Source: Chloroflexota bacterium (lineage in GTDB: Bacteria > Chloroflexota > Anaerolineae > Aggregatilineales > J027). Taken from it: DNA of 64,000 bases. The notes under the pieces are model-generated. The model did not search any database. It was given only the letters and a program-made list of their open reading frames with translations, and was not told the origin of the DNA. Made by a program: the position numbers and the translations under genes. Below, piece after piece: positions 18,878 to 27,796 of the stretch (its first letter is position 1; each line of letters begins with the position of its first letter). Location: contig QMIT01000015.1 in the NCBI GenBank assembly GCA_024434115.1, positions 1-64,000 on the forward strand, in the 5' to 3' direction.

Positions 18878-20937
18878 TGATTGTTGTACTCCCTTTCTGA
18901 GTAACGATGAATTTTCCAAACAAAGCGCGTACTGGACACTGTACCCTGCCATTTTGCGACGATGACTTGATTAGGCTGTTTCCGCCCATAATTGGATGAA
19001 AACTCGCCTGCTTCAATATCTAAAAGGACATCCGCAGGCGTCATAACTTCGATTAAAAAGTTATTTTCACTATTTTTCACCCATACCCGTCTGTCTTGCT
19101 GCTCAACGGTCAAGTCCGGGGCAAAATGAAAAAACCACTTCACCTCATGAGTCGTCGAATCCGCTTGCAGAGTGTCTATGATTTCCCAAACACCCGATGC
19201 CGGATGATTGATTTCGCGTTGATGCCGTACCCCTGCCCGAGTTTGCATTGCGCCGACGACACGCTTGCCTGCCTCCCATGCCAAGCATTCACCCTGCGGC
19301 ACCTGCTCCCATGAAAAATCGGTGCGCGGCACGGCCTGTTCTTTGCCATCAATCACCAGCGTATTATGGGAGGCAGTCGTTCGATAGTGATCGCGTGCTG
19401 GGCCATGATAGAGATACGTCCCCGCGTCCACCAAGACAGGCCGCCCGCCAATCCACAAAATCGGGCTGAGCATATCGCAATGGGCATGAGCCGATTCGCC
19501 CTCCCCACCCAATCCATACGGGCCACAGCGAAAATACAGCACGTCACTGGTCGCTGACCAATCATCGCGGATGATATAGTGGCCTGCATCGGGAAAGGCT
19601 TTGGAGATTTCCGATGGGGGATGGCCCTCTAATTTTTCCCAAGCCTTTAAACCATCTTTACCCAACAGCCAAAACGATTCTTCATCAAACCGCCCCGCGC
19701 TGAACTTCCAATCGGGTCGCTGATAATAGGCTGCCCCAAACGCCAAGAGGTGACGGAAATCCCAAAACGGCTTGGCAAGGCTTAACCCGACTGCCCATCC
19801 ATCATCTTGATCACCCCAATTTTGCATTGTGCCTGCGGGAGTTTTGCAATATTGCACATAATCAATCATCCGATGGAGTGTATCTTCCAAGACGGGTTGC
19901 GGGGGAATCTGGCCGCGTTTCGCCAGCAGCACCAATGGCTGGACAAATTCCGCCACAAATTGATGATACCCCGTGCCCTGCTCCTTGTTTGCCCCGCTAG
20001 GATGCGTTTGGGCTACCATTTGTTCGTTCATATGCCGGAGGCCGATTTCAAGCCACTGCGCTGATTCCTTAAATTCAGGGAACAGGGCCGCCGTAATTGC
20101 TAACCCTGCCGCCTCGCCAATCAAATGATTATTGGGCACGGCTTCCCAATGGGTAAGATGGGTGCTGAGAATATCAGCCTGCTGATAGAGACTTTTTAGG
20201 AAAGCGGGGGCTAATTCTTCACGGAAATCAGCCAGTGTACGGAAAAATTGGAAGGCCACGCCCCATGCAATCAGACGAATCCCCAACTCAAGGCTGCTAA
20301 ACCAATTGATACCATGCAATACCGGGTTGGCTTGAATCCAGCTTGCGGTCTGTTTCGCAAATGCCGCGTAATAACGAATATCCTCGGTCAGCCAATACGC
20401 CATCCCCAACGCGATAAAATGTTGATGTCGGTTGAGTTCCCAGATGGGCTTCAAATCGGCAGAGCGTTCAGACGACCACAACAATTCTTCCATCCGCACG
20501 ATGTATAGCACAGGCCATTCGTAACCCATCACGGGGTCACGATGCCAGTTGATTTCATCGGGGAATTTGACTACCTGCCCGAATAAATTAAACTCGTTTT
20601 GACAGGCCGCATCCGCCAGCGCCAAAGTCGCCGCAACGTGCTCAGGATAACGCTCGCGTAGTATCTTAACCGTTTCCAAGCGCGACTCATGTGGCAGCAA
20701 AAATGAGGTGTCGGGTCGAGAGGCAAGTTGCGTGATAAATGCCCCGAAGGTTTGCCATTCGCCTTTTACCAGAGCCAAGAAATCCGTATCCGACAGCGTT
20801 TGGTTAGCTTTCCAACGCCAATAGGCCGTCTCGCCCCAAAGTTTTCCGGCACGGGTGACTCGTCCCCCCACTTTTTCAACCGCACCCCGCACGCCAAGTT
20901 CACGGAAGCGATCAGCATAATGTTTGATAGATGGCAT
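18874..20937 (-). CDS. Heparinase II/III family (alginate-lyase-like) protein
   Basis: About 687 residues: an all-alpha toroid domain (residues about 60-400) with NNHLIGEAAGL and YHQFVAEFVQPL, then the heparinase II/III beta-sandwich from about 430 with GESAHAHCDML, whose His is typical of the family. These enzymes cleave uronate-containing polysaccharides by beta-elimination. No clear signal peptide is visible. In EPS loci such genes may trim or edit the polymer. ATG 20937 is preferred, with AGGGA just upstream and outside the flippase gene. It neighbours the AlgD-like gene, which strengthens a uronate polymer. Confidence 0.88.
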   Translation of the reverse strand: MPSIKHYADRFRELGVRGAVEKVGGRVTRAGKLWGETAYWRWKANQTLSDTDFLALVKGEWQTFGAFITQLASRPDTSFLLPHESRLETVKILRERYPEHVAATLALADAACQNEFNLFGQVVKFPDEINWHRDPVMGYEWPVLYIVRMEELLWSSERSADLKPIWELNRHQHFIALGMAYWLTEDIRYYAAFAKQTASWIQANPVLHGINWFSSLELGIRLIAWGVAFQFFRTLADFREELAPAFLKSLYQQADILSTHLTHWEAVPNNHLIGEAAGLAITAALFPEFKESAQWLEIGLRHMNEQMVAQTHPSGANKEQGTGYHQFVAEFVQPLVLLAKRGQIPPQPVLEDTLHRMIDYVQYCKTPAGTMQNWGDQDDGWAVGLSLAKPFWDFRHLLAFGAAYYQRPDWKFSAGRFDEESFWLLGKDGLKAWEKLEGHPPSEISKAFPDAGHYIIRDDWSATSDVLYFRCGPYGLGGEGESAHAHCDMLSPILWIGGRPVLVDAGTYLYHGPARDHYRTTASHNTLVIDGKEQAVPRTDFSWEQVPQGECLAWEAGKRVVGAMQTRAGVRHQREINHPASGVWEIIDTLQADSTTHEVKWFFHFAPDLTVEQQDRRVWVKNSENNFLIEVMTPADVLLDIEAGEFSSNYGRKQPNQVIVAKWQGTVSSTRFVWKIHRYSEREYNNQ

Positions 20938-20944
20938 AGCATCC

Positions 20945-22504
20945 CTATATTTCAACGGTGGTTTCGGGCGTTGGCGGGATCATTGTTTCTGATGCTGCAT
21001 CCTCTGACGCAGAGGCAATCAGCGCATCCGGCCCATGCTCGCTGCGAATAGTACGTAACTGGGCAATCGAGACCTCCCCCAGACCAATAATGGTGATTCC
21101 ATAGGCAACTGCCCCAGCCCCAACCGCAATCAGAAACGTCAGTACCTGTTCTTTAGTACCATCTGCTGGCCCAAACTCGACAATGAGACCTGCGACAATC
21201 CCCATCAACACCGTCGCCACAACAACTCGCCACAACGTTTGTATGGGCCAGCGCCATGTTAAAAATTTGGATGAATGATAGGCTTGCAAGACTGTCTGGA
21301 AGCCAAAAGCAATTGTCCCTGCCAGCGCCGCGCCCATAAAACCCAACCACGGAACCAAAGCAATATTGAGCGCAAGGCTGACCGCAACCGCGATAAATTG
21401 ATTACGGGCCAGAATATTCGTCTTTTTACCGAGCAGGATGCCATAGCTACCCAACTGCCCTAAACCAAATAGAGCGCTGGATGCCGCTACAAAAAAGGTG
21501 GCTCGGTATCCGTCAAAGTATTCAGGATCAGCCAAAAATCCTACCAATAGGCGTGCTGTCACTGCCAAGCCAACCACCGCTGGCATGACCAAAATTAGGA
21601 ACATCCGGGTAAAAGTGGTCAGCGTCTCTTCAGTTTCTGTACGGCCTTTTTCTTCCCACGTCCTCATCATAATAGGGCCGGGGACAATCAAAAATAGACC
21701 TACCAAAAGGTCAATACTGCGGGCCGAAATGTTGTAGGAAACAAGATAGACACCGACTTCATAGCTATCGTGGAAAATTTTGACGATGTAGCGGTCAGCC
21801 AAGCGTAATCCCCAAAACGCCAAATTGCCAATCGTAAGCGGTAGGGCATAGGCCCAAAACGGCGCGAAATCGCTTCGGGTCAATTTGCTAAAGCGGATAG
21901 CTACCCCTTTTGATGTAACCCAAACGAGGGGAATCATCAATACAATCGTGATAATGACCTGTCCCCATAAGATCGAGCCAACCCCAACATCGAACTGGGT
22001 TGCCATTATCCATGCAATAATGACCATCCCATAACGCATAGATAACTCAAAGGCGGTATACCAGCGGCTTTTTTCTTCGGCGCGGACGATGTGCATCAGG
22101 ACGGTATACCAACTGCTGACGATAAACAGCAGCAGTGCCACCCATAATAGGGAGTACAGGTCATCATCTACCAAATCGGCGGTTTTGGCGGCGACCATCA
22201 GCACGGCGGCGATAATCGCCCCAACAACGGTCAGCACAGCGGTAGTTGAAAAAATCGTCCCAAAATAATCGGAAAGTTTTTCTTTGAGTTCATAGGCCGC
22301 ATAAAATCGCACGGCAGCAGCAGCAAATCCCGTGACCGTCCCGGCAATCAAAAACTCCGAGACCCCAATCGCAAGGTTATAGTTGCCATATTGGTCTGGG
22401 GCAAATAGACGAGTAAAAATCGGCACGGTGATAAATGCCGTCAGTGCTGGCAAAATCTTGGATGGCAAATAGGCCAGCAGGTCTTTAATAACACGCCTTT
22501 GCAT
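20945..22504 (-). CDS. Wzx-type polysaccharide flippase (MATE/MVF superfamily)
   Basis: A 519-residue protein with about 13-14 hydrophobic segments. It opens with the family-typical LLAYLPSKILPALTAFITVPIFTR pattern and FAPDQYGNYNLA. It would flip the undecaprenyl-linked repeat unit across the membrane. A hydrophilic C-terminal tail of about 40 residues rich in Glu, Ala and Thr is unusual in length but not informative. It lies 17 nt from the polymerase/ligase-like gene, as in Wzx/Wzy systems. Confidence 0.87.
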   Translation of the reverse strand: MQRRVIKDLLAYLPSKILPALTAFITVPIFTRLFAPDQYGNYNLAIGVSEFLIAGTVTGFAAAAVRFYAAYELKEKLSDYFGTIFSTTAVLTVVGAIIAAVLMVAAKTADLVDDDLYSLLWVALLLFIVSSWYTVLMHIVRAEEKSRWYTAFELSMRYGMVIIAWIMATQFDVGVGSILWGQVIITIVLMIPLVWVTSKGVAIRFSKLTRSDFAPFWAYALPLTIGNLAFWGLRLADRYIVKIFHDSYEVGVYLVSYNISARSIDLLVGLFLIVPGPIMMRTWEEKGRTETEETLTTFTRMFLILVMPAVVGLAVTARLLVGFLADPEYFDGYRATFFVAASSALFGLGQLGSYGILLGKKTNILARNQFIAVAVSLALNIALVPWLGFMGAALAGTIAFGFQTVLQAYHSSKFLTWRWPIQTLWRVVVATVLMGIVAGLIVEFGPADGTKEQVLTFLIAVGAGAVAYGITIIGLGEVSIAQLRTIRSEHGPDALIASASEDAASETMIPPTPETTVEI

Positions 22505-22521
22505 TCGACCCCCTCAAGAGA

Positions 22522-24114
22522 TTATCTTGCCACACGCATTCGACGGGCAAGCGAGATTGTCTGTTGTTTTTCGGCCTGTTCTTTTTCTTGTTTATTCAGC
22601 CGATAAATCACTTCATTGATACCCATCGCTACCGGATAGATGATGAGTGCCCACGACTGCACAAAATTTGGCGCGACAATGTTGCTAATCATCATGCCCA
22701 AGTAGCCTGTACCAAAGCCGATATACACGCCGATAAATTCTTCATCCCGCAGTTCCGTCCAGCGCCAAAGGGTACGCAAAACATATTGAATACTCAGCCA
22801 CAAAAACGGGATTAAGCCAGATAGTCCCATCATGACGGTGATCCACAAGTAGCTGTTGTGGACATACCAGTTAATCGGATATTCGTTGGCAAGCACCTCA
22901 ATCTCAAAAGGTGGGCGATAAGTACCGGATGGCCCAATGCCAAACCACAAATGTTCATTGATACTTTGCCGGGCATAGTAGTTTTCCATCGAGCGCCATT
23001 CGAGGCTGCTATCCGCCCGTTCATTAGAGGCCGTCTGGAAAATACTGCCCATCCGATCAGCATAAATATCAATTTGGCTGCCCACTTGTGCCGGAAATGC
23101 GAAATAGACCCCTATAAACAAGATAATGAGTAGCGGAGCGGCAGTAGCGAGACGTGTAATCGTCCGATACCGCGTTCGACTAAACGTGCTGAACAAGGCG
23201 ATCATTAAACCAACATTGACAATCGTGGTGGCCCAATAATTACGTTGATAACTCCGGTACAACCAAAATATCGCCCCGGCCAGCACCATAAACCGCAACC
23301 AACGCTCCTTGCGATAAATCAGCAGGGTGCCGATCATGGCCGGGATAATCATGTAGAGATAACGTTCGCCACCATAATAAAGGCGGGTTACACCGGAGAA
23401 TTCTCGGCCAGCAGTCGTCAAATCTGCTGCACTGACAGGCATAAGCGGCAAAAAGCGGTTGGGGAATATCAAACCTGCCGAGAGAACCAGCGCCAACCCC
23501 ATAAGGCCATACAAAAAATTGCGTAATGTCTGTTTGTCCGTGATAAATTGCGTAATCGGAAAAAAGATTAACCAGTAAAAGATAGGGCGGGATACCCGAA
23601 TCACCGGGTTGGGGGATAGGTCTAAAAAGATTACACCATTAAACATCGAAAAAAACAGTGCCATGATAAACAATAACAGAGGAATGTCTAATGGAGACTG
23701 ATAAAAATGAAAATCCTTTTGGGTGGTGGCACGCAATATCAGCAGTAAAAGAAGCAGTCCCAACATCACATCGGGAATATGGGCACTGAATGGGCCAATG
23801 GGGATTAGCGGCAGCCATTCCCAACTGATCAGACCACTCGTAATCGCCACCACTGACAAGATCCCCAAATAGGGCCAGCGGCGAATCATAAAAACATAAA
23901 AAATGCCGCCAATCGCCCCCACCACCACTTTTGGATTGCCGATAAAATGGGTGCTGACGATAATCAAAATCGCAATGCACAGCCCTACCCCCGCCGCAAT
24001 GACCAATTCCATAAAAGGCCAAAAGCCGGGTAAGTCAATCACGCGCCAAGGCCGGATCAGATAATAGAAAAATCCGGGGCGGGCAAAGGTTTTTGAGTTT
24101 GGAAGGCTGCTCAT
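22522..24114 (-). CDS. O-antigen ligase/polymerase-like membrane protein (Wzy_C family)
   Basis: About 530 residues with around a dozen membrane segments and a large extracytoplasmic loop near residues 330-420 that includes WFGIGPSGTYRPPFE and VHNSYLWITVMMG, the Wzy_C/WaaL signature with its His. It would polymerise flipped repeat units or ligate the polymer. The start is set at ATG 24114, since the open frame to 24162 overlaps the upstream glycosyltransferase. Polymerase is more likely than ligase because Wzx and Wzz neighbours are present. Confidence 0.85.
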   Translation of the reverse strand: MSSLPNSKTFARPGFFYYLIRPWRVIDLPGFWPFMELVIAAGVGLCIAILIIVSTHFIGNPKVVVGAIGGIFYVFMIRRWPYLGILSVVAITSGLISWEWLPLIPIGPFSAHIPDVMLGLLLLLLILRATTQKDFHFYQSPLDIPLLLFIMALFFSMFNGVIFLDLSPNPVIRVSRPIFYWLIFFPITQFITDKQTLRNFLYGLMGLALVLSAGLIFPNRFLPLMPVSAADLTTAGREFSGVTRLYYGGERYLYMIIPAMIGTLLIYRKERWLRFMVLAGAIFWLYRSYQRNYWATTIVNVGLMIALFSTFSRTRYRTITRLATAAPLLIILFIGVYFAFPAQVGSQIDIYADRMGSIFQTASNERADSSLEWRSMENYYARQSINEHLWFGIGPSGTYRPPFEIEVLANEYPINWYVHNSYLWITVMMGLSGLIPFLWLSIQYVLRTLWRWTELRDEEFIGVYIGFGTGYLGMMISNIVAPNFVQSWALIIYPVAMGINEVIYRLNKQEKEQAEKQQTISLARRMRVAR

Positions 24115-24127
24115 CACGTTTTTATAC

Positions 24128-25342
24128 CTACTGACCCAGTGTTTCCTTCGCAACTTCGGCATACAGCGCCAGCAGTTTTTCGGCTGAATATTCCCATTTC
24201 AATTGAGTTTCGACCCGTTGGCGACCTGCTTCCCCCATTTGGGCACGCAGCGCAGGGTCTTGGACGAGTTTCAAAATTTGGCGAGCCATATCCATTTTGT
24301 CGTTGGGAATTGCATAAAGGGCCGCGTCCTGTGCCGAGAATTTATGTTCCACCAAGTCATAAGCGACCATTGGCTTGCCCAACGCCATATATTCCATGAC
24401 CTTGTTCATAGTGGATTTATTGTTCAGCGGGTTATCGGGGTCGGGCACAATGCAAATATCGGATGTAGACAGGATACGCAGCATTTCATCATCGGAGATA
24501 TAGCCGGTAAAACGCACCCGCTCGCTAATCCCCAATTCTTGGGCGATCCGCTGCAATTCATTGAGATTATCGGCCTTGCCAATGATGTTGCAATACCAAT
24601 CCTTGTAACCGAGATCACGCTCAAGGTGATACACCGCCCCCAACAAATGGTCGAGGCCATCTTGCGACGAAATATTGCCAACATACGCAATCAACGTTTC
24701 GGCTTTGGCACGGAGTTGTTCATCAATTGGGACAAGCCGCATTCGTTTAAGGTTAGGGCCGTTGCGGACGACATGCACACGCTCTGGTTTGACCCCATTA
24801 CGTTCAATATCACCCTTCTTGTAGGATTCATTGACCTCCACGACCCAATTTGCCATGCGGCACGAACGTTTTTCCAGCCAGAGCAGCATACGATACAGTT
24901 TATTTTCTTTGGCCTCTTCGCCATATTTGGAGAGGAACAATTCCGGCGACAGGTCGTGATGATCGTAAATAAATTTCTTACCCAATAATTTAGGAATCAG
25001 TGCCGCAAACCACAACGTATCTGGTGGATTATGCACATGAATTACATCCACTTTTCCGCGCAACGTTAGCCATAGTGCCAGCCATGTCACCGCAAGGGTA
25101 GCATATCCAAATTCCATCAGATACCCTAACATCCCCCCGCGATTGGGAGGTGCTGGGAAACGCACGGCATAGACCCCATTGAGGGTATCCCGCCATTTTT
25201 CGTTCTTGCCTCGTGGTGCAATTACACTCACTTGATAGCCAGCGGCGGCTAAAGATTCAGCCTCATGCCGTACCCGCACATCAAAGGGATACGAGCAGTT
25301 TTCAACAATCATCAAGATACGCAGCGGACGGCTGCCGGACAT
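24128..25342 (-). CDS. Glycosyltransferase, GT4 family
   Basis: A 404-residue GT-B protein beginning LRILMIVENCSYPFDVRVRH, a start common to GT4 enzymes of capsule loci. It has DVIHVHNPPDTLW and FIYDHHDLSPE in the N-domain and STMNKVMEYMALGKPMVAYD in the donor domain. ATG 25342 follows AAGGAGA. It is the first glycosyltransferase after the kinase gene and the hairpin at 25366-25395. Confidence 0.9.
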   Translation of the reverse strand: MSGSRPLRILMIVENCSYPFDVRVRHEAESLAAAGYQVSVIAPRGKNEKWRDTLNGVYAVRFPAPPNRGGMLGYLMEFGYATLAVTWLALWLTLRGKVDVIHVHNPPDTLWFAALIPKLLGKKFIYDHHDLSPELFLSKYGEEAKENKLYRMLLWLEKRSCRMANWVVEVNESYKKGDIERNGVKPERVHVVRNGPNLKRMRLVPIDEQLRAKAETLIAYVGNISSQDGLDHLLGAVYHLERDLGYKDWYCNIIGKADNLNELQRIAQELGISERVRFTGYISDDEMLRILSTSDICIVPDPDNPLNNKSTMNKVMEYMALGKPMVAYDLVEHKFSAQDAALYAIPNDKMDMARQILKLVQDPALRAQMGEAGRQRVETQLKWEYSAEKLLALYAEVAKETLGQ

Positions 25343-25362
25343 AATACTAAGTCTCCTTTAGT

Positions 25363-25395
25363 AAAAAGCCTGCTCTGTAGCCAATTGGCAGGCTT
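25363..25395 (-). terminator. Intrinsic terminator or attenuator between kinase gene and EPS operon
   Basis: On the minus strand AAGCCTGC (25395-25388) pairs perfectly with GCAGGCTT (25373-25366), followed by further T residues (TTTAC). The 59-nt gap carries this hairpin and the downstream ribosome site. It could end the kinase transcript or attenuate entry into the 16-kb glycosyltransferase run. Confidence 0.7.
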
Positions 25396-25401
25396 AATTT
25401 T

Positions 25402-27591
25402 TTATCGGCGAGCGTAATAACTGTAGACACGGGTCTTGGGGGCGCGATTAATGACCAACCCAACCGTCTTGGCATTCACATCACCCAACTGCTGCAAAGC
25501 CATACGCAGTTCGTTGGGTTGCGAATGTCGAATGGAGACAACCATCACCACCGCATCGGCCTGCCTTGCAATAACGGTTGCATCGGCAATGGAAAGCAAA
25601 GCGGGTGAATCAATCACGATATAGTCATAGAGTTGACGCAACTGGGCCAGCAATTCATCAAGCATCTCCGGCGATAGTCGGCCTGTCATTTCATCGGCTA
25701 CCGCGCCCGCAGGCAAAAATCCGAGAGTGGGCCATTGGGTATCTTGGATAGTCTCTGCAAGGCTTTGCTGACCCAATAAGACCTCACCCAAGCCCATTTT
25801 GCCCACTTGGTTAAACATACGAGTCAAGCCATGACGGGGGAAGTCGGCATCAATCAAAATGACGCGATTGCCTGTTTCCGCCATTGCCACACCAAGATTG
25901 CCCGTCGTAGTGGACTTACCAGCGCCCGGTTCGGCACTGGCGAGCAAAATGACATCACCTTTGGAGATGGATCGAGAGCCAAGCAGGGTTACGCGCAGGC
26001 GATGATAGGGTTCAAAAAATGAGGGTTTAGATTTCTGGGTAAGGAACAACTCACGACGGCGACGACGTAGGATGCTCAATGGCCCGCCCGCGCGATTCGG
26101 CACTTGGGCCAAAATGGGCAGACTAGTAACATTTTGAACATCCTCAACCGTGCGGAAGGCATTCTTAAAGGTTTCGAGTAAGAAAGCCAAGCCAACTCCA
26201 CCCACCAATCCCGCACCAAAACCCAAAATAGCGTTGAACATCTTCTTGGGCGAAGACGGGGCTGTCGGGAGATAGGCTGGTTCAACAATGCTGATCGCAT
26301 TGGCCCGCAGTTGTTCACTGACAAGAGCATTTTCATAGCGATTGAGGCGGTCTTGATAAATCTGTTGGAAAAGCTCGACCCGCTTCTGCAAAATATCGAG
26401 TTTCGCCGTGACCAATGAAGCGGATTGGGTTATGCCACCTTCAGGGTTCGTTGCTTCCTGATCGGTCTGTGCTCCCTCAATGGCAATTTCATAAGCCCGT
26501 ACCGCCTGTTGATAGTTATCTTCGGCCTCTTGCAGTTGATCTTCAAGGTACTGCCGATAGGTTTCGGTTGTCCCACCATACAATTCCAAACTGCGCTCAA
26601 CCATGATTTCGGCCATGATGTTGGCGGCGTCTTTGGCGATTTCGGGATCCGCGTCGGTTGCAGTAATGGTAAACAACTCGGTTTCAACAATAGAATCCAC
26701 CGAAATGGCGGGAGCAACTTCTGTACCTAGACGCGCATTGAGTTCATCAATAACCGGGCCGCTGGTGGCAATCTCACGATAGGTGTTCATCAAACGCGAA
26801 GACAGAGCCAATGAACCATAGTCCACCACCCCACCGGACGCCGAAGCAACACGCAGGGTGGCACTCGCTGAATATTTAGGCGTAATCAGCATACTAGCAA
26901 CAAACGACAAAACAACCGCCACGACAGTACAAATGATGATGACCCACTTGTACCACAACAACACCCGAAAATAGGATTTAAGTTCTGCTCCTGCCGAGGC
27001 GGAGGTTGCTGCACTGGTGGGAGCGGAAAGTTTCGGGCTTGCCATGACCATCTGCCGCGACATGCTGGGTGAATCATCCACCACAACCGGGGCATTGTCG
27101 AACCGTGAATAATCCGAACGTCCCTCAAGGCGAGTGGGTTCTGGGCGGCTCAAGGCTTGTGTAACAGGCTGGGTTGAAACACGCCCATTATCAGCATCCC
27201 CATCCGACTTATCTTTGGTTTTGCTATAGATAGTCTCTAACAATTCATCACTGTCAAAAGGTTTCCGCAAAAAATCGGTCATGCCCAAGATGCGTGCCCG
27301 CCGTGCAATGGTGCCATCCATGTCTTCGGTTAGGCCCACAAACGGAATTTCAAGCCATTCGTCGTTTTGGCGAACCGTACTGAAGAAAGCAAAACCATCC
27401 ATATTGGGCATCTGGATGTCGGAAATAATGATGTCCGGGAAAAGGCCGGTCTCCAAATGATGAAGTGCATCTATGCCATCTTCAGCAGTGGTTACACTAA
27501 TTCCCGCAAGCTCTAACCGGCTTTCGACTACCTCGCGTATATCGGCATCATCATCTACAAATAGAATGTGCCGGTGTCCATTTCGGGCCAT
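25402..27591 (-). CDS. Receiver-Wzz-BY-kinase fusion (polysaccharide co-polymerase with tyrosine autokinase)
   Basis: 729 residues in three parts. Residues 1-125 are a CheY-like receiver: acidic VDDDAD at 12-17, phosphoacceptor Asp58 in IISDIQMP, Thr88, Lys110. After a linker of about 80 residues rich in Ser, Ala and Pro come a Wzz domain with membrane helix 1 (about 213-235), a periplasmic coiled-coil part (about 340-430) and helix 2 (about 452-472). Residues 515-729 form a CpsD/CapB-type kinase: Walker A SAEPGAGKS (552-560), Walker A' VILIDADFP (577-585), Walker B YDYIVIDSP. Tyr723, 725 and 726 form a short C-terminal tyrosine cluster. ATG 27591 follows GAGAGGTG; a GTG at 27600 abuts the ribosome site. 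It would set chain length and control polymer export. Confidence 0.92.
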   Translation of the reverse strand: MARNGHRHILFVDDDADIREVVESRLELAGISVTTAEDGIDALHHLETGLFPDIIISDIQMPNMDGFAFFSTVRQNDEWLEIPFVGLTEDMDGTIARRARILGMTDFLRKPFDSDELLETIYSKTKDKSDGDADNGRVSTQPVTQALSRPEPTRLEGRSDYSRFDNAPVVVDDSPSMSRQMVMASPKLSAPTSAATSASAGAELKSYFRVLLWYKWVIIICTVVAVVLSFVASMLITPKYSASATLRVASASGGVVDYGSLALSSRLMNTYREIATSGPVIDELNARLGTEVAPAISVDSIVETELFTITATDADPEIAKDAANIMAEIMVERSLELYGGTTETYRQYLEDQLQEAEDNYQQAVRAYEIAIEGAQTDQEATNPEGGITQSASLVTAKLDILQKRVELFQQIYQDRLNRYENALVSEQLRANAISIVEPAYLPTAPSSPKKMFNAILGFGAGLVGGVGLAFLLETFKNAFRTVEDVQNVTSLPILAQVPNRAGGPLSILRRRRRELFLTQKSKPSFFEPYHRLRVTLLGSRSISKGDVILLASAEPGAGKSTTTGNLGVAMAETGNRVILIDADFPRHGLTRMFNQVGKMGLGEVLLGQQSLAETIQDTQWPTLGFLPAGAVADEMTGRLSPEMLDELLAQLRQLYDYIVIDSPALLSIADATVIARQADAVVMVVSIRHSQPNELRMALQQLGDVNAKTVGLVINRAPKTRVYSYYARR

Positions 27592-27796
27592 GCAATGCAC
27601 CTCTCAAGAAAACTCAAATCTTTCGTCGCTTCAATAATTTTTAGAGCGCCGAACGTTCTCAACTATAGTGTTTTAACCTTGCAGCTAACGTAATACGTAT
27701 GAAAAAAGCCTTTCAATGCCCTTACAAAAAAAGTATCATAAGGTTATGTTGATAATCAAGCCAGACCCATATCCAATCTGCAAGGTAAATAATTGA
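27592..27796. promoter_or_regulatory. Divergent intergenic region with likely promoters
   Basis: This 205-nt AT-rich gap separates the divergent kinase and HAD genes, so it must hold at least the EPS half-operon promoter. It contains several TA-rich stretches (for example near 27731-27760), but no hexamer pair stands out enough to place a promoter. Confidence 0.4.
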
